Under the pieces are notes generated by a model. It had not been told where the DNA came from, searched no databases, and was given only the letters and a program-made list of their open reading frames with translations. A stretch of DNA of 64,000 bases from Ursus arctos (taxonomy: Eukaryota; Chordata; Mammalia; Carnivora; Ursidae), in the NCBI RefSeq assembly GCF_023065955.2, contig NW_026622930.1, forward strand, positions 20,065,449 to 20,129,448. The letters are read 5' to 3'. The position numbers were made by a program, and so were the translations under genes. Of the stretch, positions 1 to 11,345 are shown one piece after another (position 1 is the first letter of the stretch; each line of letters starts with the position of its first letter).

Positions 1-300
1 ATGTGAAAAGTCCAGCTGTAGGAGCACAAAGAAGAGACACTGAACCTGGTGTGGGATGTCCAGGAACCATAAAGGATATGGGAGAACTGGTGAAATGAAA
101 GGGAAGAGGGTGGATACAGAAAGAATATTCCAGGGAAAAGAACTCTGCTCATGAGGATTTGTGGGGTTTGAGGGATCACGGTACTTTTAAGGAGCTGAAA
201 GTCAGGAGTAGCAGGAACGTAGACTAAGAGGAGAGGAAAATGAACAAGGTGAGGCTGGGAAAGCCCACAGGGGCCACACCATAGGCCCCCTTGTAGGCCA
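1..300 (-). mobile_element. L2 LINE fragment, left part
   Basis: Reads like the reverse complement of the L2 3' region. The clearest stretch is near 280-300 (ggcccccttgtaggcca), which matches the antisense of the segment just after the L2 reverse transcriptase. It continues at 890 after an MLT1 LTR. Highly diverged and non-coding; the left end lies outside the window. Confidence 0.55.
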
Positions 301-301
301 T

Positions 302-889
302 TGTTGAATTGAATTGTGTACCTCCCGAAAGACATGATGAAGTCCTGCTCCCAGTACCTGTGAATGTGACCTTATTTGGAAATAGGATCTTGCAGGTGTA
401 ATCCATTTAAGATGAGTTCATACTAAAGCAGGGTAGGTCCTAATCCAATGTTTTTGGTTTTCTTTTCTTTCTTTTTTTAAGATTTTGTTTTTAAGTAATC
501 TCTACTCAACGTGGGGCTCAAACTCACAACCCCAAGATCAAGAGTCATAACCCCATGATCAAGAGTCACTCCACCAACCGAGCCAGCCAGACGCCCCCGT
601 AATTGGTTTTCATATAAGAGAAGAACACCATGTGAAGACACGGAGACCCACTGAGGGAAGACTGGCATGTGAAGACAGAGGTACTGCAAGTGTGCTGCCG
701 CAAACCAAGGAAAGCCCAGGGTATCAGAAGCTAGAAGAAGCAAGGAAGGATCTCCTCCCCGAAGGAGGCCGTCAGAGGACCTTGACTTCAGACTTCAAGC
801 CTCCAAACTGTGAAAGAAAACATTTCTTTCATTTTAAGCCACCCCAGTTTGTAGTAATTTGTTTTGGCAACCCCTAGGAAACTGATAAC
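302..889 (+). mobile_element. MLT1-type MaLR LTR, split by a CAN-SINE
   Basis: A solo LTR of the MaLR (ERVL-MaLR) class. It starts with the typical TGTTGAATTGAATTGTG, has the internal 'GAATGTGACCTTATTTGGAA' block near 362-382, and ends with the usual 'AAGCCACCCCAGTTTGTAGTA' to 'CCTAGGAAACTGATAA' segment at 836-889. A CAN-SINE at 463-602 interrupts it. Without the SINE the length is about 450 bases, within the normal MLT1 range. It sits inside an L2 copy. No internal retroviral region is attached. Confidence 0.85.
463..602 (-). mobile_element. CAN-SINE (inside MLT1)
   Basis: Carnivore tRNA-derived SINE in reverse orientation. A T-rich tail at 463-478 is followed by AAGATTTTGTTTTTAAGTAATC, then the antisense body, ending with the antisense head GCCAGCCAGACGCCCCC. 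The 9-base direct repeat TTGGTTTTC (454-462 and 603-611) is the target-site duplication. It is the short subtype with a 'GTAATCTCTAC' segment and carries a small internal duplication around AGAGTCA (541-567). Confidence 0.9.
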
Positions 890-1080
890 TTAAGAGTTTT
901 GACTCTTCCTCTGGCCGGAGGCATGCCACTGGCAAGATTTGATTAGGGGAGCAATCTCATCGATTTTCAGTTTAAAAGGATGACTCCAACGACACTGGAA
1001 AATACAGAGTGGCAGGAGAGCAAGACTAGTTGAAGAGAAACCGGAGGCAGTAGCAGTAAAACTGGACGTTGAGCTGCCAG
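890..1080 (-). mobile_element. L2 LINE fragment, right part
   Basis: Continues the L2 antisense match of 1-300 beyond the MLT1 LTR: TTAAGAGTTTTGACTCT, then ATTAGGGGAGCAATCTCAT, then GAGCAAGACTAGTTGAAGAG, in the order of the L2 reverse complement. Diverged and non-coding. Confidence 0.55.
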
Positions 1081-2698
1081 GAATCACACCCAATTATTCC
1101 CATTAGAGTTGTGCTAGCAAAAACACGATGGCTTCCACTGCTTGGCAGCAATACTGTGGCCCAAAGGATGCTCCAAACTGGAAAGCAAAACTCCAGGACT
1201 TGCTACCATGCGACCCAAAGATGGAGTCTGCACATGCTGTTTCCTCATGTTGCCCTTTGGGGGCGATGAGGATGTCTCCGTAAAGCAACTCAGCAGTAAA
1301 GGAAGTAGTGACCGTAAGTTCTAGTTTCCACTTTGGTATGACAGTGTCATGATGGAAGAAGTTTTCAAGCCCAGGAAGAGAATTCAAAAAATGTTGGGAA
1401 GCCACACATGACAATGCCCACAATGCTCAGCAAATGGAATAATCAAACCATACCTCTTAACCCAGAAGTCCGAGATTCCTACTTACTTTATCCCTTCTCT
1501 TATCCCCATATCCACTTAATCTTCAAATTATGTTGATTTCACAAGCTTAATGTCTCTCAGCAGAGACATTATTTTTGTCTCCTGCACCCCCCCCCCCCCG
1601 TTTCAATGTAATTGGGTATTCTTCCTGGCGGAATCACTTCTGAGACTGGTTCTCCTACAGCCTTGAGAGTCTGTGAGCTAACTACAATTTAACTAATATC
1701 TTCTTGTTAAGTCAGTCAGATTCTGGTGTTTACAATCCAGAATCCAGACTTCTATATCAAGAAAAAAAAAACAGAAGAGGCCAGATTTGGTGAAAAGGAA
1801 CTGTTAGATAATAAGTTGTCACAACAGGTTATGTCCATAAACAAAGAGAACTCGTATTTTCCAGGAGTGGATGTAATGAACCCAGAAGAATGAAATATAT
1901 TGACAGCATTTTAATGCAATGGCATCTAACTCATTTTCTTACCCAAACTGGCCTTCGATAATAAATTTATTACCAAACAAATGCATGAAATGTGTAGTAT
2001 TTTGTGTGCTTCTTTGTGTATATGAACTAGTAGGGATAAAATCGTACAATTTATAGGTACGTATAAGGAAAACAAATAATGACCTTAACACTTTTCATCA
2101 GAATTCCCTATGGGATGGGACCTGTCATTGTTTTATGAACTTATTTTTCTAGTCAAGTCATTAGGGTGGAAAGTGAGACCCTGAGGATATTAGTTAACAG
2201 AAAGAAAAGATTGCTAAGCTGATCTGTATCCAAAATGAGCGGGAATTGGTCGTGTGCTACTAGGAAAGCATAAGAGAGAAGGACAGCTAAGAGAAGGGAG
2301 GAGAAAACTAAGGGAGGGGAGATAAATGAGAGAGAAGCAACCTTTTGACAGGCTAGAGCCCATATTGGTAGATACGGCTACAAGATATTGAAAGAGTGAT
2401 GCCTGTTACGCAATTTTGAATTTGTTTACGTGCTATACCATAACTTCGGCAGCATCCCCAATTCTAAGGAGTGTACTGCACACATAAAGCCTTGGGTGCG
2501 TTTTGTTTTTGTGGTAATCAAGGAAGTGATTGAGTGTCCTATTTGACTTGATGTGGTCAAGAACATAGAATCTATGCAGTGGTCCGTATAAATAACTAAT
2601 TTCAAGAAATAGGTCAGGGAAAGAGGTCCTTGGATATCTGGCCTCTGTCTACCTCACTGTAGTCATTCTCCTTGCCCTTCACAAGCCTACATTAGCCT
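1081..2698. other. Unannotated non-coding sequence
   Basis: No gene or repeat recognised by eye. The only marked feature is a run of 13 C at 1587-1599. Short open frames of 60-106 codons on both strands (1103-1423) overlap one another and resemble no known protein. Confidence 0.5.
1587..1599. repeat. Poly-C run (13 C)
   Basis: Uninterrupted C homopolymer between TGCA and GTTTC. It is likely length-variable and prone to sequencing error. Confidence 0.9.
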
Positions 2699-2711
2699 GA
2701 TCCCTGCTCTT

Positions 2712-2881
2712 AAAAAAAATAAAATATTTATTTATTTATTTGAGAGAGAGCACAAAGAGGAAGAGGGAGAGACAGACTCCCCACTGAGCAGGGAGCCCAA
2801 AGTGGCGCTCGATCCCAGCATCCTGGGATCATGACCTGAGCCAAAGGCAGGCACTTAACTGACTGAGTCACCCAGGCACCC
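2712..2881 (-). mobile_element. CAN-SINE
   Basis: Reverse-oriented CAN-SINE with A/T tail, TATTTATTTATTTGAGAGAG, ACTCCCCACTGAGCAGGGAG, GGCGCTCGATCCCAGCA and terminal CACCCAGGCACCC. The imperfect 13-base target duplication (2699-2711 and 2882-2894, 10 of 13 identical) suggests one of the older copies here. Confidence 0.92.
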
Positions 2882-2894
2882 GGTCTCTGCTGTT

Positions 2895-4851
2895 TAAATA
2901 GCTTGAACCACCTCCAACCTCAGCGCTTTTGTATCTCCCCATCATCTACTGAGAACTTTTTTCTATTCTCTTGGTGGATGCTTATCCTCCAAGAGAGGTT
3001 AAGTATTTCTTCCTTAAGAAAACGTTTAGAGTAGTTTCTCCCCAATACACTCATGCAGCGCTATGTATGTTTTCCTTCATGGTACTTACCTGGTAGGATC
3101 TTTTTTTGAGGTTTAAAGAGGAGAGCTCTAGAAGGCACCAACTACATGACAGACACTCAAAATTTTGTAAATGCTGTTATTAACATTACCATAATCAAAC
3201 TTGATCTCACTTTTGCTGTTGGCTGCTTCTCTCTTAAGGAGAAACAATCCAGCTTGCATGCACATGTAGCTAAAAATGCCACCCCCGTTCATTCTTGAAT
3301 TTGCTCTATCTCTAGAAGGTTTTGAGGGTCAACCACTGGGATAAGAGAGATGCAGTGTTGAAAGAATTTGGGCATTGAAAGGCTAGACAAAGAATCAGAC
3401 AAAGAATCAAATGTATCCAAGATTGGTCAGTGTAATTCACCGTGGTGTTTCTACAAAATTCTTTGGTAATGGCAATTTGGAAACATAAGTCCTGTCTTTT
3501 GGAAATGGGGCCCAACACTTCCTGGGAATTTGAAAGCGTCTAATATTTAATGATATATGCTGAACTTAGCAAAGTGAGGAAGAAAAGGTCACACTCACTC
3601 TGATAGGAGCATCACTTAACAAAAGTGCGATGCTAACAATAAACTCAGATTTAGTCAATTCTTTCCCAGAATATTTACATTAACATTGCCTTAAAGAGAG
3701 AATTTCGCTGCCAGTTATTTTTTCCATTGCCAAATATTTAAAATAATTAAAACATGTTCTAATATAATGGTATACTAATATTGTTTCACAAGATATAAGG
3801 AAAAAAAGAAGAAGAGTCATTCCATTTTGCTACGTGCTGTTCCATAACAGGTAAGTGATAAAATGTTAATATGGAACTGTTGCTCCCAATTAATATATGT
3901 AAAGCTCTCTGAAACCCATTGGCAGTCCTTCAAATGTGCCTCTAAAAATTTCTCTTCCCTAAGACACAAAACAGTGAGGAGAGACTTGGTTAATGGCAGG
4001 GCTCCATCATGGGAAAGCTCAAAAGAAAACAATAAAAGGTTTTCCTAACTGCTCACTCTTCCAATCATTCTCACATAAGAAACACTTCTCATCAACCTGT
4101 CAATTGGACAGATTCTGAACACGAGGCACAGAGAAAGGGTGGGGAAGGGGGAAACCTCTTCCAGATTGCCCAGTTAGAGTCTCTAGCAGCCATCACACAT
4201 GTTGTCCATACGCCAAGAAAAAGATAAAAGAATATGTACTTCTTTGAAGATTATAAATCATAATCACTATTTTTGGACACTATCGGAGGTAAGAATCACT
4301 TTTTAAAGAAAATATTTGTCCTCATTAATCATTGTATAAAACACTCAAAACACCCCCATCCTCACAACCCCAGAAAGAGTGCCTTCACTAACATGAGATG
4401 GAAGAAAGAAAGGATTGAAGTGTCTCCTGGTCCCATCCCACCCCACCACCATCTCCTGCCCTGACCTTCCACTATTCAGGGAACCACGATAGCCTCACTT
4501 CTTAAACCTAGAGATGTGTTCTCTCCAAAGCACTGAGCAGTGAAACTGTCACTGATCAGAGGGATAGTTCCTTACTTTGGGCACATCACTGGAGCTTCCC
4601 ATGCAAGCATTGTTTGCCACAAACTGTCATCATTACACAGCTTGCTTCTGAGATCCAGGGCTGATGAGAATTAAAAGTTTGCTTTATTTGGTAGAATTAT
4701 CTCTGTGTCTAATTGCAGGAAAGCTAGGCAATCTTATAAAGAGATTCAGTTCTTCAAGGAAAGGTCACATTGGTTGTGTTATCATGATACACAAATAGTT
4801 TCCAAAGCTTCATTGGCATAGAACACTTTGGTCGAAGGATTTTGTTTGTTT
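2895..4851. other. Unannotated non-coding sequence
   Basis: No gene or clear mobile element seen. It is AT-rich around 3540-3800. A perfect two-copy tandem of the 12-mer AGACAAAGAATC lies at 3385-3408. Open frames at 3817-4032 (minus) and 3863-4048 (plus) overlap in opposite directions and match nothing I know. Confidence 0.5.
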
Positions 4852-5440
4852 TTTAACTGCAAAAAAAATTTTTATAATTATTTTTGTTGTGGTAAAACAC
4901 ATGTAACATAAAACTTGCCATGTTCACCATCTCAGAATGCACAATTCAGTGGCATTAATAACACTCCCAATGTCAGTAACATTCACTACTAGTGGTACCG
5001 TCATCACCACGCTTTGCAAAACATTTCCATCATCCCAAAGAAACAATAACTGCTCAATACCCCTCCCTCCCTTCCAGTTCCATTGCTATGAGTTTATCTA
5101 CTCTAGATATTTCATATAGGTGGCGTCGTACATTTGTCCATTTTCACTCAGCATGTTTTCAAGGTTCATCCGTGTTGTAGCATGTGTTCTTTTTATGTCT
5201 GAGGAGTTTTCCTTTGCATACATATGCCACGTTTTGTTTATCCATTGATCTGCTGAGGGACACTTGGGTCATTTCTACCTTTCAGTTATTGTGAATAACA
5301 CTTCAGGGAATACTGGCATACAAGTATTTGTTTACAGTTCTTTGGGGGAACATACCTAGGAGTGGTTGATAGGTCATATGCTAATTCTATGTTTAACTTC
5401 TCGTACAACTGCCAAACTGTTTTCTACAGCAGCTGCATCC
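4852..5440 (-). mobile_element. Old L1 fragment (ORF2 3' end plus 3' UTR), inverted
   Basis: Antisense L1M-type sequence. The 3' UTR side (TTGTTGTGGTAAAACACATG, AATTCAGTGGCATTAATAAC, CATCACCACGCTTTGC) leads rightward into antisense ORF2 end (CAAGGTTCATCCGTGTTGTA, GTTTATCCATTGATCTGCTG, AACTGCCAAACTGTTTTC). It is 5' truncated and full of changes, with no coding potential. Confidence 0.85.
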
Positions 5441-5609
5441 TTTTTCATTCTGTTTGTCTATCTGTTGTTTGTTTGTTTCCTGTGGAAGCTTAATGTGTAA
5501 AACACATAAAGGCAGAGTGATTCTGGTGGAAGCTTCTTGAGTTAGCCTCTGAGGAAACACCTGGAAGGTTTTGGCTTCTGCAAACAACTTTTAAAAGCCC
5601 TCCACTCCT

Positions 5610-5815
5610 AGGGCGCCTGGATGGCTCAGTCGGTTAAGCGTCTCCCTTTGGCTCAGGTCAGGATCTCAGGGTCCTGGGATCAAGCACCACATTAGGCTTC
5701 CTGCTCAGTGGGGAGCCTGCTTCTCCCTCTCCTGCCGCTGCTCCCTCTGCTTGTGCTTTCTCTCACTTTCTCTCCCGCTCTCTGTCAAATAAATAAATAA
5801 AATCCTAAAAAAAAA
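5610..5815 (+). mobile_element. CAN-SINE
   Basis: Forward copy with head GGGCGCCTGGATGGCTCAGT, body GGGAGCCTGCTTCTCCCTCT and tail CTCTGTCAAATAAATAAATAAAATCC plus poly-A. Flanked by a 17-base target duplication AAAAGCCCTC(C/T)(A/G)CTCCT (5593-5609 and 5816-5832, two mismatches). Confidence 0.96.
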
Positions 5816-5832
5816 AAAAGCCCTCTGCTCCT

Positions 5833-6781
5833 TCTTTCAATAGCTAATGGTAGAGAGACCTGAGAACAGAGCAAATTCCTCCAGGTCACACAGCTAAGGA
5901 TTAGTGTTCACGGTGGGTATCGAACCTAGATTGCTGAATACAAGGTAGGTTACATTCCCTGCTGGTTGCATCTGGACACACTGGCCTTTTTTGCCCTTAA
6001 TATTTTACCTTTTTGCCTTCCCAAACAAAAGGATCTAAAGACGTTAGAGTAAATATTCCACAATCTTTTCTATATTGTCTAGGGTGAAGACAAGGGAATA
6101 TGATGAAGAGGGTTTGTGCAATCACCTACCTTTGTGCATTGTGTTTACAAGAACTTAGTTCTTCGCTATAGATAGCAATTTCCTCCTTTTCTTTTGTAAT
6201 TGCAGAAAATGTACCAACTGAAATGCGTACAATAATCTTAAAGGAGAAGAAAGGGTAGCTTTGCACTCTCAAACCAGAGCCCAAATCCTTCTCTATATCA
6301 TTACTCTTGTGATTTAACATGTTTTAAGTTCATGAGGCGGAACCTCTCCAGGTTCTGATAATAGGACGTGAGACAGAAAAGGGCTCCCTTCTTGATTCAC
6401 AGCCTCCTAAGAAGGCAGACAACGTGTTGGTTTATTTGATTTATTATATCCGTGGTATCAACAGAAATAGGAACTCCTAAATTATCTACATTGTGTTCAC
6501 CACTAATTTCACAACATTTTCAGTCCAGGCTTTATGATATATCCAGTTGAGGATGCCAGTTGTTATTATAAACAGTGTCCAATATGTCAGGACTTAACAC
6601 AAGACCTCTTATATCTCTCTCAGATCACTATCCACACAGGAGAACAAGGAGCAGGTGTCTGTCCCATGCAGTTATTTAGTGACCCAAGGTCCTTCCAACT
6701 AGTGGTTCTGACATTCCTTTTTCTATTTGATCTTTGGATTTGGCTCACTGGTGAGAGAAAAGAGAGACTGAGCATGGAGGA
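5833..6781. other. Unannotated non-coding sequence
   Basis: I recognise no gene or repeat. Frames at 6126-6320 (minus) and 6534-6800 (plus) are 64 and 88 codons. The latter ends inside the MLT1 LTR that follows and looks like chance. Confidence 0.45.
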
Positions 6782-7059
6782 TTGTAGATCAGTTTTCTAG
6801 GGTTTGCTATAACAAAGAACCACAGAGCTGGTGGCAAAAAACCATACTCTCTTATTCTCTTCTAGTTCTGGAGGCTGGAGGTCCAAAATCAAAGTGTTGG
6901 CAGAACCATGTTTCCCCTGAATCTTATAGGGTAGAATTATTCCTTTCCTCGTCCAGCTTCTCATAGCCCCAGGCCCTCGTTGGCCTGTAGCGGCAACACT
7001 TCAGTATCTGCCTCCCCAGTCAAATGGAGCTATTCCTCTGCCTCCGTGCCTTCACATGG
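6782..7059 (-). mobile_element. MLT1-type LTR, first part (outer element)
   Basis: Reverse complement of the MLT1 3' half: TTTTCTAGGGTTTGCTATAAC, AGTTCTGGAGGCTGGAGGTCC, CATGTTTCCCCTGAATCTTA, ending at CCTTCACATGG. It is interrupted by another LTR at 7060-7439 and resumes at 7445. Confidence 0.82.
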
Positions 7060-7439
7060 TGTCTTGGTCTGTTCTGGCCGCTGTAGCAAAATTCCACAGA
7101 CTGGGTGCCTTAGAAACAGCAGAAAGCTATTGCTCACAGTTCTGGAGGCTGGAAGTTCATGATCAGGTGTCAGCATGGTCCGGTCTTAGTGAGGGCCCTC
7201 TTCCAGGTTGCAGGCTGCCAAGTTCTCATTGTATCCTCACATGGGGCGTTAAGGGCCAGGAGTATTTTCTGGGCTTCTTTTATAAGGGCAATAATTCCAT
7301 TCATGAGGGCTCCAGCCTCATCACCTAAATCACCCCCCAAAGGCCCCGCCTCCCAATCACCCCATCACTTTGGGTGTTAAGATTTCAACAGATAAATTTG
7401 GGCCAGGTTGGGGGAACCATAAACATTCAGCCCGCAGCA
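7060..7439 (-). mobile_element. MLT1A/B-like MaLR solo LTR nested in the outer LTR
   Basis: A 380-base LTR with TG...CA ends (TGTCTTGGTCTG ... CCCGCAGCA). It is flanked by a 5-base target duplication, CATGG at 7055-7059 and CACGG at 7440-7444, differing by one CpG-type change. Internal hallmarks, all antisense, are ACAGTTCTGGAGGCTGGAAG, TTTTATAAGGGCAATAATTCC and CAAAGGCCCCGCCTCCCAAT. It arose by insertion into an existing LTR and then lost its internal region. Confidence 0.85.
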
Positions 7440-7655
7440 CACGGCTTTCTCTTCTTATCAGGACACCAGTCATATTGGATTAGGGAGATACCCCGCTCCA
7501 TTATAACCTCACCTTAACTTAATTAATTATATCTTCAGTGTCTATATTTCCAAGTCAGATCACATTCTGAGGTATTTGGAGTTAGGAATTTCAACATAGC
7601 TTATTTTGGGGGTGGCGGGCAGTGGGGGGTGCAGGTAGGCACAATTCAACCCATC
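7440..7655 (-). mobile_element. MLT1-type LTR, second part (outer element)
   Basis: Continues the outer LTR: TTATCAGGACACCAGTCATA, TAACCTCACCTTAACTTAAT, CCAAGTCAGATCACATTCTG, ending with the antisense LTR start CACAATTCAACCCAT. It includes the CACGG copy of the target duplication. Confidence 0.8.
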
Positions 7656-7948
7656 CATATGGATGGAGAATTCTGTATGAGCCAGCCCTGGAAATAGTAT
7701 ATTTTGACCCTAAAGCCATTTCATCTGCTAGAACTCAGTCATATGGGCCCACTGATTTGACATTGAGTTTGAGAAGTATAATGTAGCCACAGAGCCTGGT
7801 GATACAAAACACTGACTGTGCCACAAAGGGTAACTACGCAACCCAAGTAATTCAATTCTACACCTTCCACTGGTGAGAAATACTGAAAATATGGTTGTTA
7901 GTTACTTTTAAGTTATATCAAATATATATGTAAAGATAACTGACCTAC

Positions 7949-8279
7949 AAGCAGAGAAAGACAATTATCACATGGTTTCACTCATTTATGGAACGTAAGG
8001 AATAGCAGGGAGATTGGTAGGAGAAGGAAGGGAGGATGAAAGGGGGTAAACAGAAGGGGGAATGAACTACAAGAGACTGTGGACTCTGGGAAACAAACTG
8101 AGGGTTTCAGAGGGGAGGGGGGTGGGGGATTGGGTTAGCCCGGTGATGGATATTAAGGAGGAAACGTACTGCATGGAGCACTGGGTGTTATATGCGAACA
8201 ATGAATCATGGAACACTACATCAAAAACTAAAGATGTACTGTATGGTGAATAACATAGCATAATAAAAAATTAAAAAAA
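7949..8279 (+). mobile_element. Carnivore L1 3' end, 5'-truncated
   Basis: Starts in the last codons of ORF2 (GCAGAGAAAGACAATTATCA, stop TAA near 7998) and runs through the carnivore L1 3' UTR (GACTGTGGACTCTGGGAAAC, GGGGAGGGGGGTGGGGG, GAGCACTGGGTGTTATATGC, GTACTGTATGGTGAATAAC) to an A-rich tail. The target duplication is ATAACTGACCTAC (7936-7948) against ATAGCTGACCTAT (8280-8292). Confidence 0.93.
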
Positions 8280-8695
8280 ATAGCTGACCTATTTTCATTC
8301 ATGAAAATGAAAATGTTCTATATTCTTAGCTAAAACAGAATCAGGGTAGAATTTTAGAAAAGAAGGTTAAGAAAGAATATGATGAAAACGGGAAAGTGGC
8401 ATTATTTTCTCTCCTATACTTCTTTCACTACTCAACTTAGATTGGGGAAAAAAGACAAATGGTAGGTTTGATTCATTTGTTTACTTTTGAATGTGTTTAA
8501 CTCAGTCTTTTATTACTACTTTAAATCAAAAGGGAGCTTCTGAATTTTTGGATAGACCTTTAAGAAACTTGCTTTGAAGATTTTATTTCTCATGTCAAGA
8601 TGTGGCTAGGTAAAACAATAAGAAAAGTTGGTATGCATCAGGCACTATCAGTAGTCAAGTGTGGCTCAAAATTTTATAGAAGTTTTAAGTCCATT

Positions 8696-8838
8696 TGCCG
8701 AGTGTGGTCGACTGTCAGTTTTCTTGCCAATGTTCCATACTCAGAGAAACAAATTTTGATGGAGTAAAAATATGTCTAGCCCTGGGAGATAAATAAAAAA
8801 TATCAGGAAGAAATTCGACAGTCAACCACATTTAGTCA
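8696..8838. repeat. Imperfect inverted repeat, MITE-like or hairpin
   Basis: The left arm at 8696-8726 (core GTGTGGTCGACTGTC) and the right arm at 8804-8838 (core GACAGTCAACCACAT) are inverted copies over about 30 bases with few mismatches and one indel. The 77-base spacer is AT-rich. It could be the terminal repeats of a small non-autonomous DNA transposon or a chance fold. I do not recognise a family. Confidence 0.55.
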
Positions 8839-9999
8839 ATCATGGCAAACCTGTTTGCATTGGGCGGTATTGGTTTAGGTAAGTCACATGACCCGGTTCT
8901 GGAAAATAAACTGTAAGGTACACTTCCCAAGAGGAGCCTCTGGAAAATATCTATTTTTTGATGATGAGAGAAGTATGCAGAGAAAGGTATTTTTCCTTTT
9001 CCATTCCTACTTCTTGTTTAGAATGCTGTCACATAAAGGAAGACTTGTGCTTGAAGCTGCAGCCACCATCTTGCAACTAAGAGAGAATCGTCATTAATAC
9101 ACTAAGAATGGTAGAGTGGCAAAATTGAACAATTTCATTTTCTGTCACAGAATCACTCTGTGACTGCCTGCCACCAGAACAACTGTTAAGTAAAAAAATA
9201 AGCATCCAGGTGGGATGAGCTGATTTTATTCAAGTGATCTGTTACTTGTAGTTGAACACAACCTAATTGATAAAATATGCATATGCCTAAGGACCCAACT
9301 ATCTTCCAGGGTCCCTATCAGCTAAATTCAAGAGGTCTCTAATCTTCATGTTCAGCTCCTCTTCTTAAATAGTCTGTCCTGATGAGAGAAAGAAATAATA
9401 TCTTGTTCAACATCCCATAGAATAGCACTAGAAGATGGTTGAATTCATGGTTACCCACATAACAGGTGATTTCTAATTATTATGCATCTTGTCTCCAAGT
9501 CTCATTCTTTCTGGATTACATAAGATGTGGGCTCAACTTTCTCTACTGACTATGTACGCTCCATTCTGGATTTGAGTTGGCCCTGCCCCAACCATAGACT
9601 GTTGAGGTTCTGATATGCTGCTTAGTCCTTTCCAGAGGCCTCCTCTGGGCATGGATCTTGTTACCTCAACCCACAGCTGGAGACCTGCTTTTACTAAAAT
9701 GATGATTTCAAACCTTAGACTCCATCATTTAATACACTTGTTCCTGCAGTTCTCCTGTTTCCCGGAGTGAATTCCGAGTGTTGCTTTCTGCCAGAACCAT
9801 ATCAAAATTTGCCACACCCTTTGTACAGCTTTGTCCATTGGTCCTTGCTGGTTCTAGCCTGGCCACTAGGTTAGTGTCTCCAGCTCTCCCATGTATTCCG
9901 CATCTCTCTTTTTCCCTGCTGATCCCTGATACCGATGCCCCTGGATGCCTCCCTTCCAAAATGACATCAGCTGGAGGCAGCAATGAGCTATAGTACAAA
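8839..9999. other. Unannotated non-coding sequence
   Basis: No gene or repeat recognised. Opposed frames at 9729-9998 (minus, 89 codons) and 9778-9993 (plus, 71 codons) lie over one another in the more GC-rich stretch and show no known domain. Confidence 0.45.
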
Positions 10000-10165
10000 T
10001 AGCCCAGGACCAGGAGTTATTCAATCTGAAATGTAGTTATATTCTGCCCCATATTGTCTGTGTGACCATGAGCAAATCACTTAACCTCTCTGGGTCCCGG
10101 CTTTGTCATCTGTAAAATAAAGGGGTTGAACTAAATGAACTCTAAGATCTCTCCCTGATTGAAAA
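10000..10165 (+). mobile_element. MIR SINE
   Basis: Clear MIR core: GTCTGTGTGACCATGAGCAA, ATCACTTAACCTCTCTGGG, CATCTGTAAAATAAAGGGGT, then GAACTAAATGAACTCTAAG, which resembles the MIR3/MIRc-type 3' part. Confidence 0.85.
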
Positions 10166-11224
10166 CTTCAAAATGAACAGCAAAGCTTTAAACTTGTTTG
10201 ACCACTGTCATTTATTTTCACAGTGGGAGTCTTTAAAAAGTTTGCCTTTTGCTTGAAGTTTCTTCCATTTTTCTGATTTTCTTTTCCTTCTGGATAACTC
10301 TGATTCTCCTCCTAAAGGCTATTCTCTATTTCTATGATAATGTCCTAAAACACTGTGCTCTCTGAAATATCTAGGCTGCTTACCAAAACGAGCTGTAAAG
10401 GCCCATTCCTTAGAGGATTCTCTCTCGACCTCTCTCTTTCTGTGGAAATAGACATGATGAAAATTTTGAATATTAGTTAAGGGCAAGCCTTCTCCTTATG
10501 CCATCAGTCTAAGAGCAACTCTGCAGAAAACCAAAGAAAAAATAACTCCAGGGACCTGAATGAAGAGAAGTGAGTGTCATAATAGATTAATTGCTTCTGA
10601 GAAGGTTTTCCTGATTAGTCCATCCCACTGTGATTTTCCAATTTTTTGCCCACTTATTACATTCTCATCTGTACCAAACAAACAATCTAGAATTTGTATT
10701 TTCTTCTAGCTTTTTCTATATGCTTTGTATAGATATATAAATATAACTGCTTCAAAACCTTTGTGGAATTGGAGCAGATAATGGTTAAGTAGATTAAAAT
10801 TATCCAGCCGATGGGGTAATGACTTTAGTGTTCATAACATTAAAAGTATATACATGAAATAATCGAGATCTAAATGTTCTTCTCTGTAAAGGTGTTGGTG
10901 GGAAGAAGTGGGTGGAGGGAAGGAGGTGGCATAATACTAAGGTTTTCTAGGGGCTAATGAGTCAGCTCTGATACTCAAACTGAAAAGGCCGCCCCTGCAG
11001 CCGCCTCGAAATCACACCCACAGAACTCCGTCCTGAGACTGTATGTGCGGGAGGGGAAGGTGGGTGTTCAGCTTCAACAACTCCAAGGTCTAGTACAGTC
11101 ACTCCTACAACCTGAGTTTGTGAAGAGTGTCAGATAAGAAGAAGGAGGAAACATGGGTGTGATTCATTCCACTTCATGGTTCAGTCTTTTTTCTCTAAAT
11201 ATCAAATGCTGACCAAAAACGAAA
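10166..11224. other. Unannotated non-coding sequence
   Basis: No gene or repeat recognised. A short more GC-rich, purine-rich patch (10885-11060) contains GTGGGAAGAAGTGGGTGGAG and AAAAGGCCGCCCCTGCAGCC. It is far too short to be a CpG island. Confidence 0.45.
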
Positions 11225-11345
11225 TGTTCAATAAATACATATAGAACGCTCAATCTATAGAAGGCAATGCGTTAGGTCCTGTGAGGAATATGATACACAC
11301 ACAGATATGGTTCTTGACCTTAGGAAGTAGTTTAAGACTCCGGCC
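11225..11345 (-). mobile_element. L2 3'-end fragment
   Basis: Weak antisense match to the L2 3' end: TTCAATAAATACATATAGAAC, AATGCGTTAGGTCCTGTGAG, TATGGTTCTTGACCTTAGGA in the expected order. Confidence 0.4.

Noticed and set aside
10885..11060. Possible CpG island or promoter
   Set aside because: Too short and with too few CpG; no TATA, no downstream exon and no long frame.
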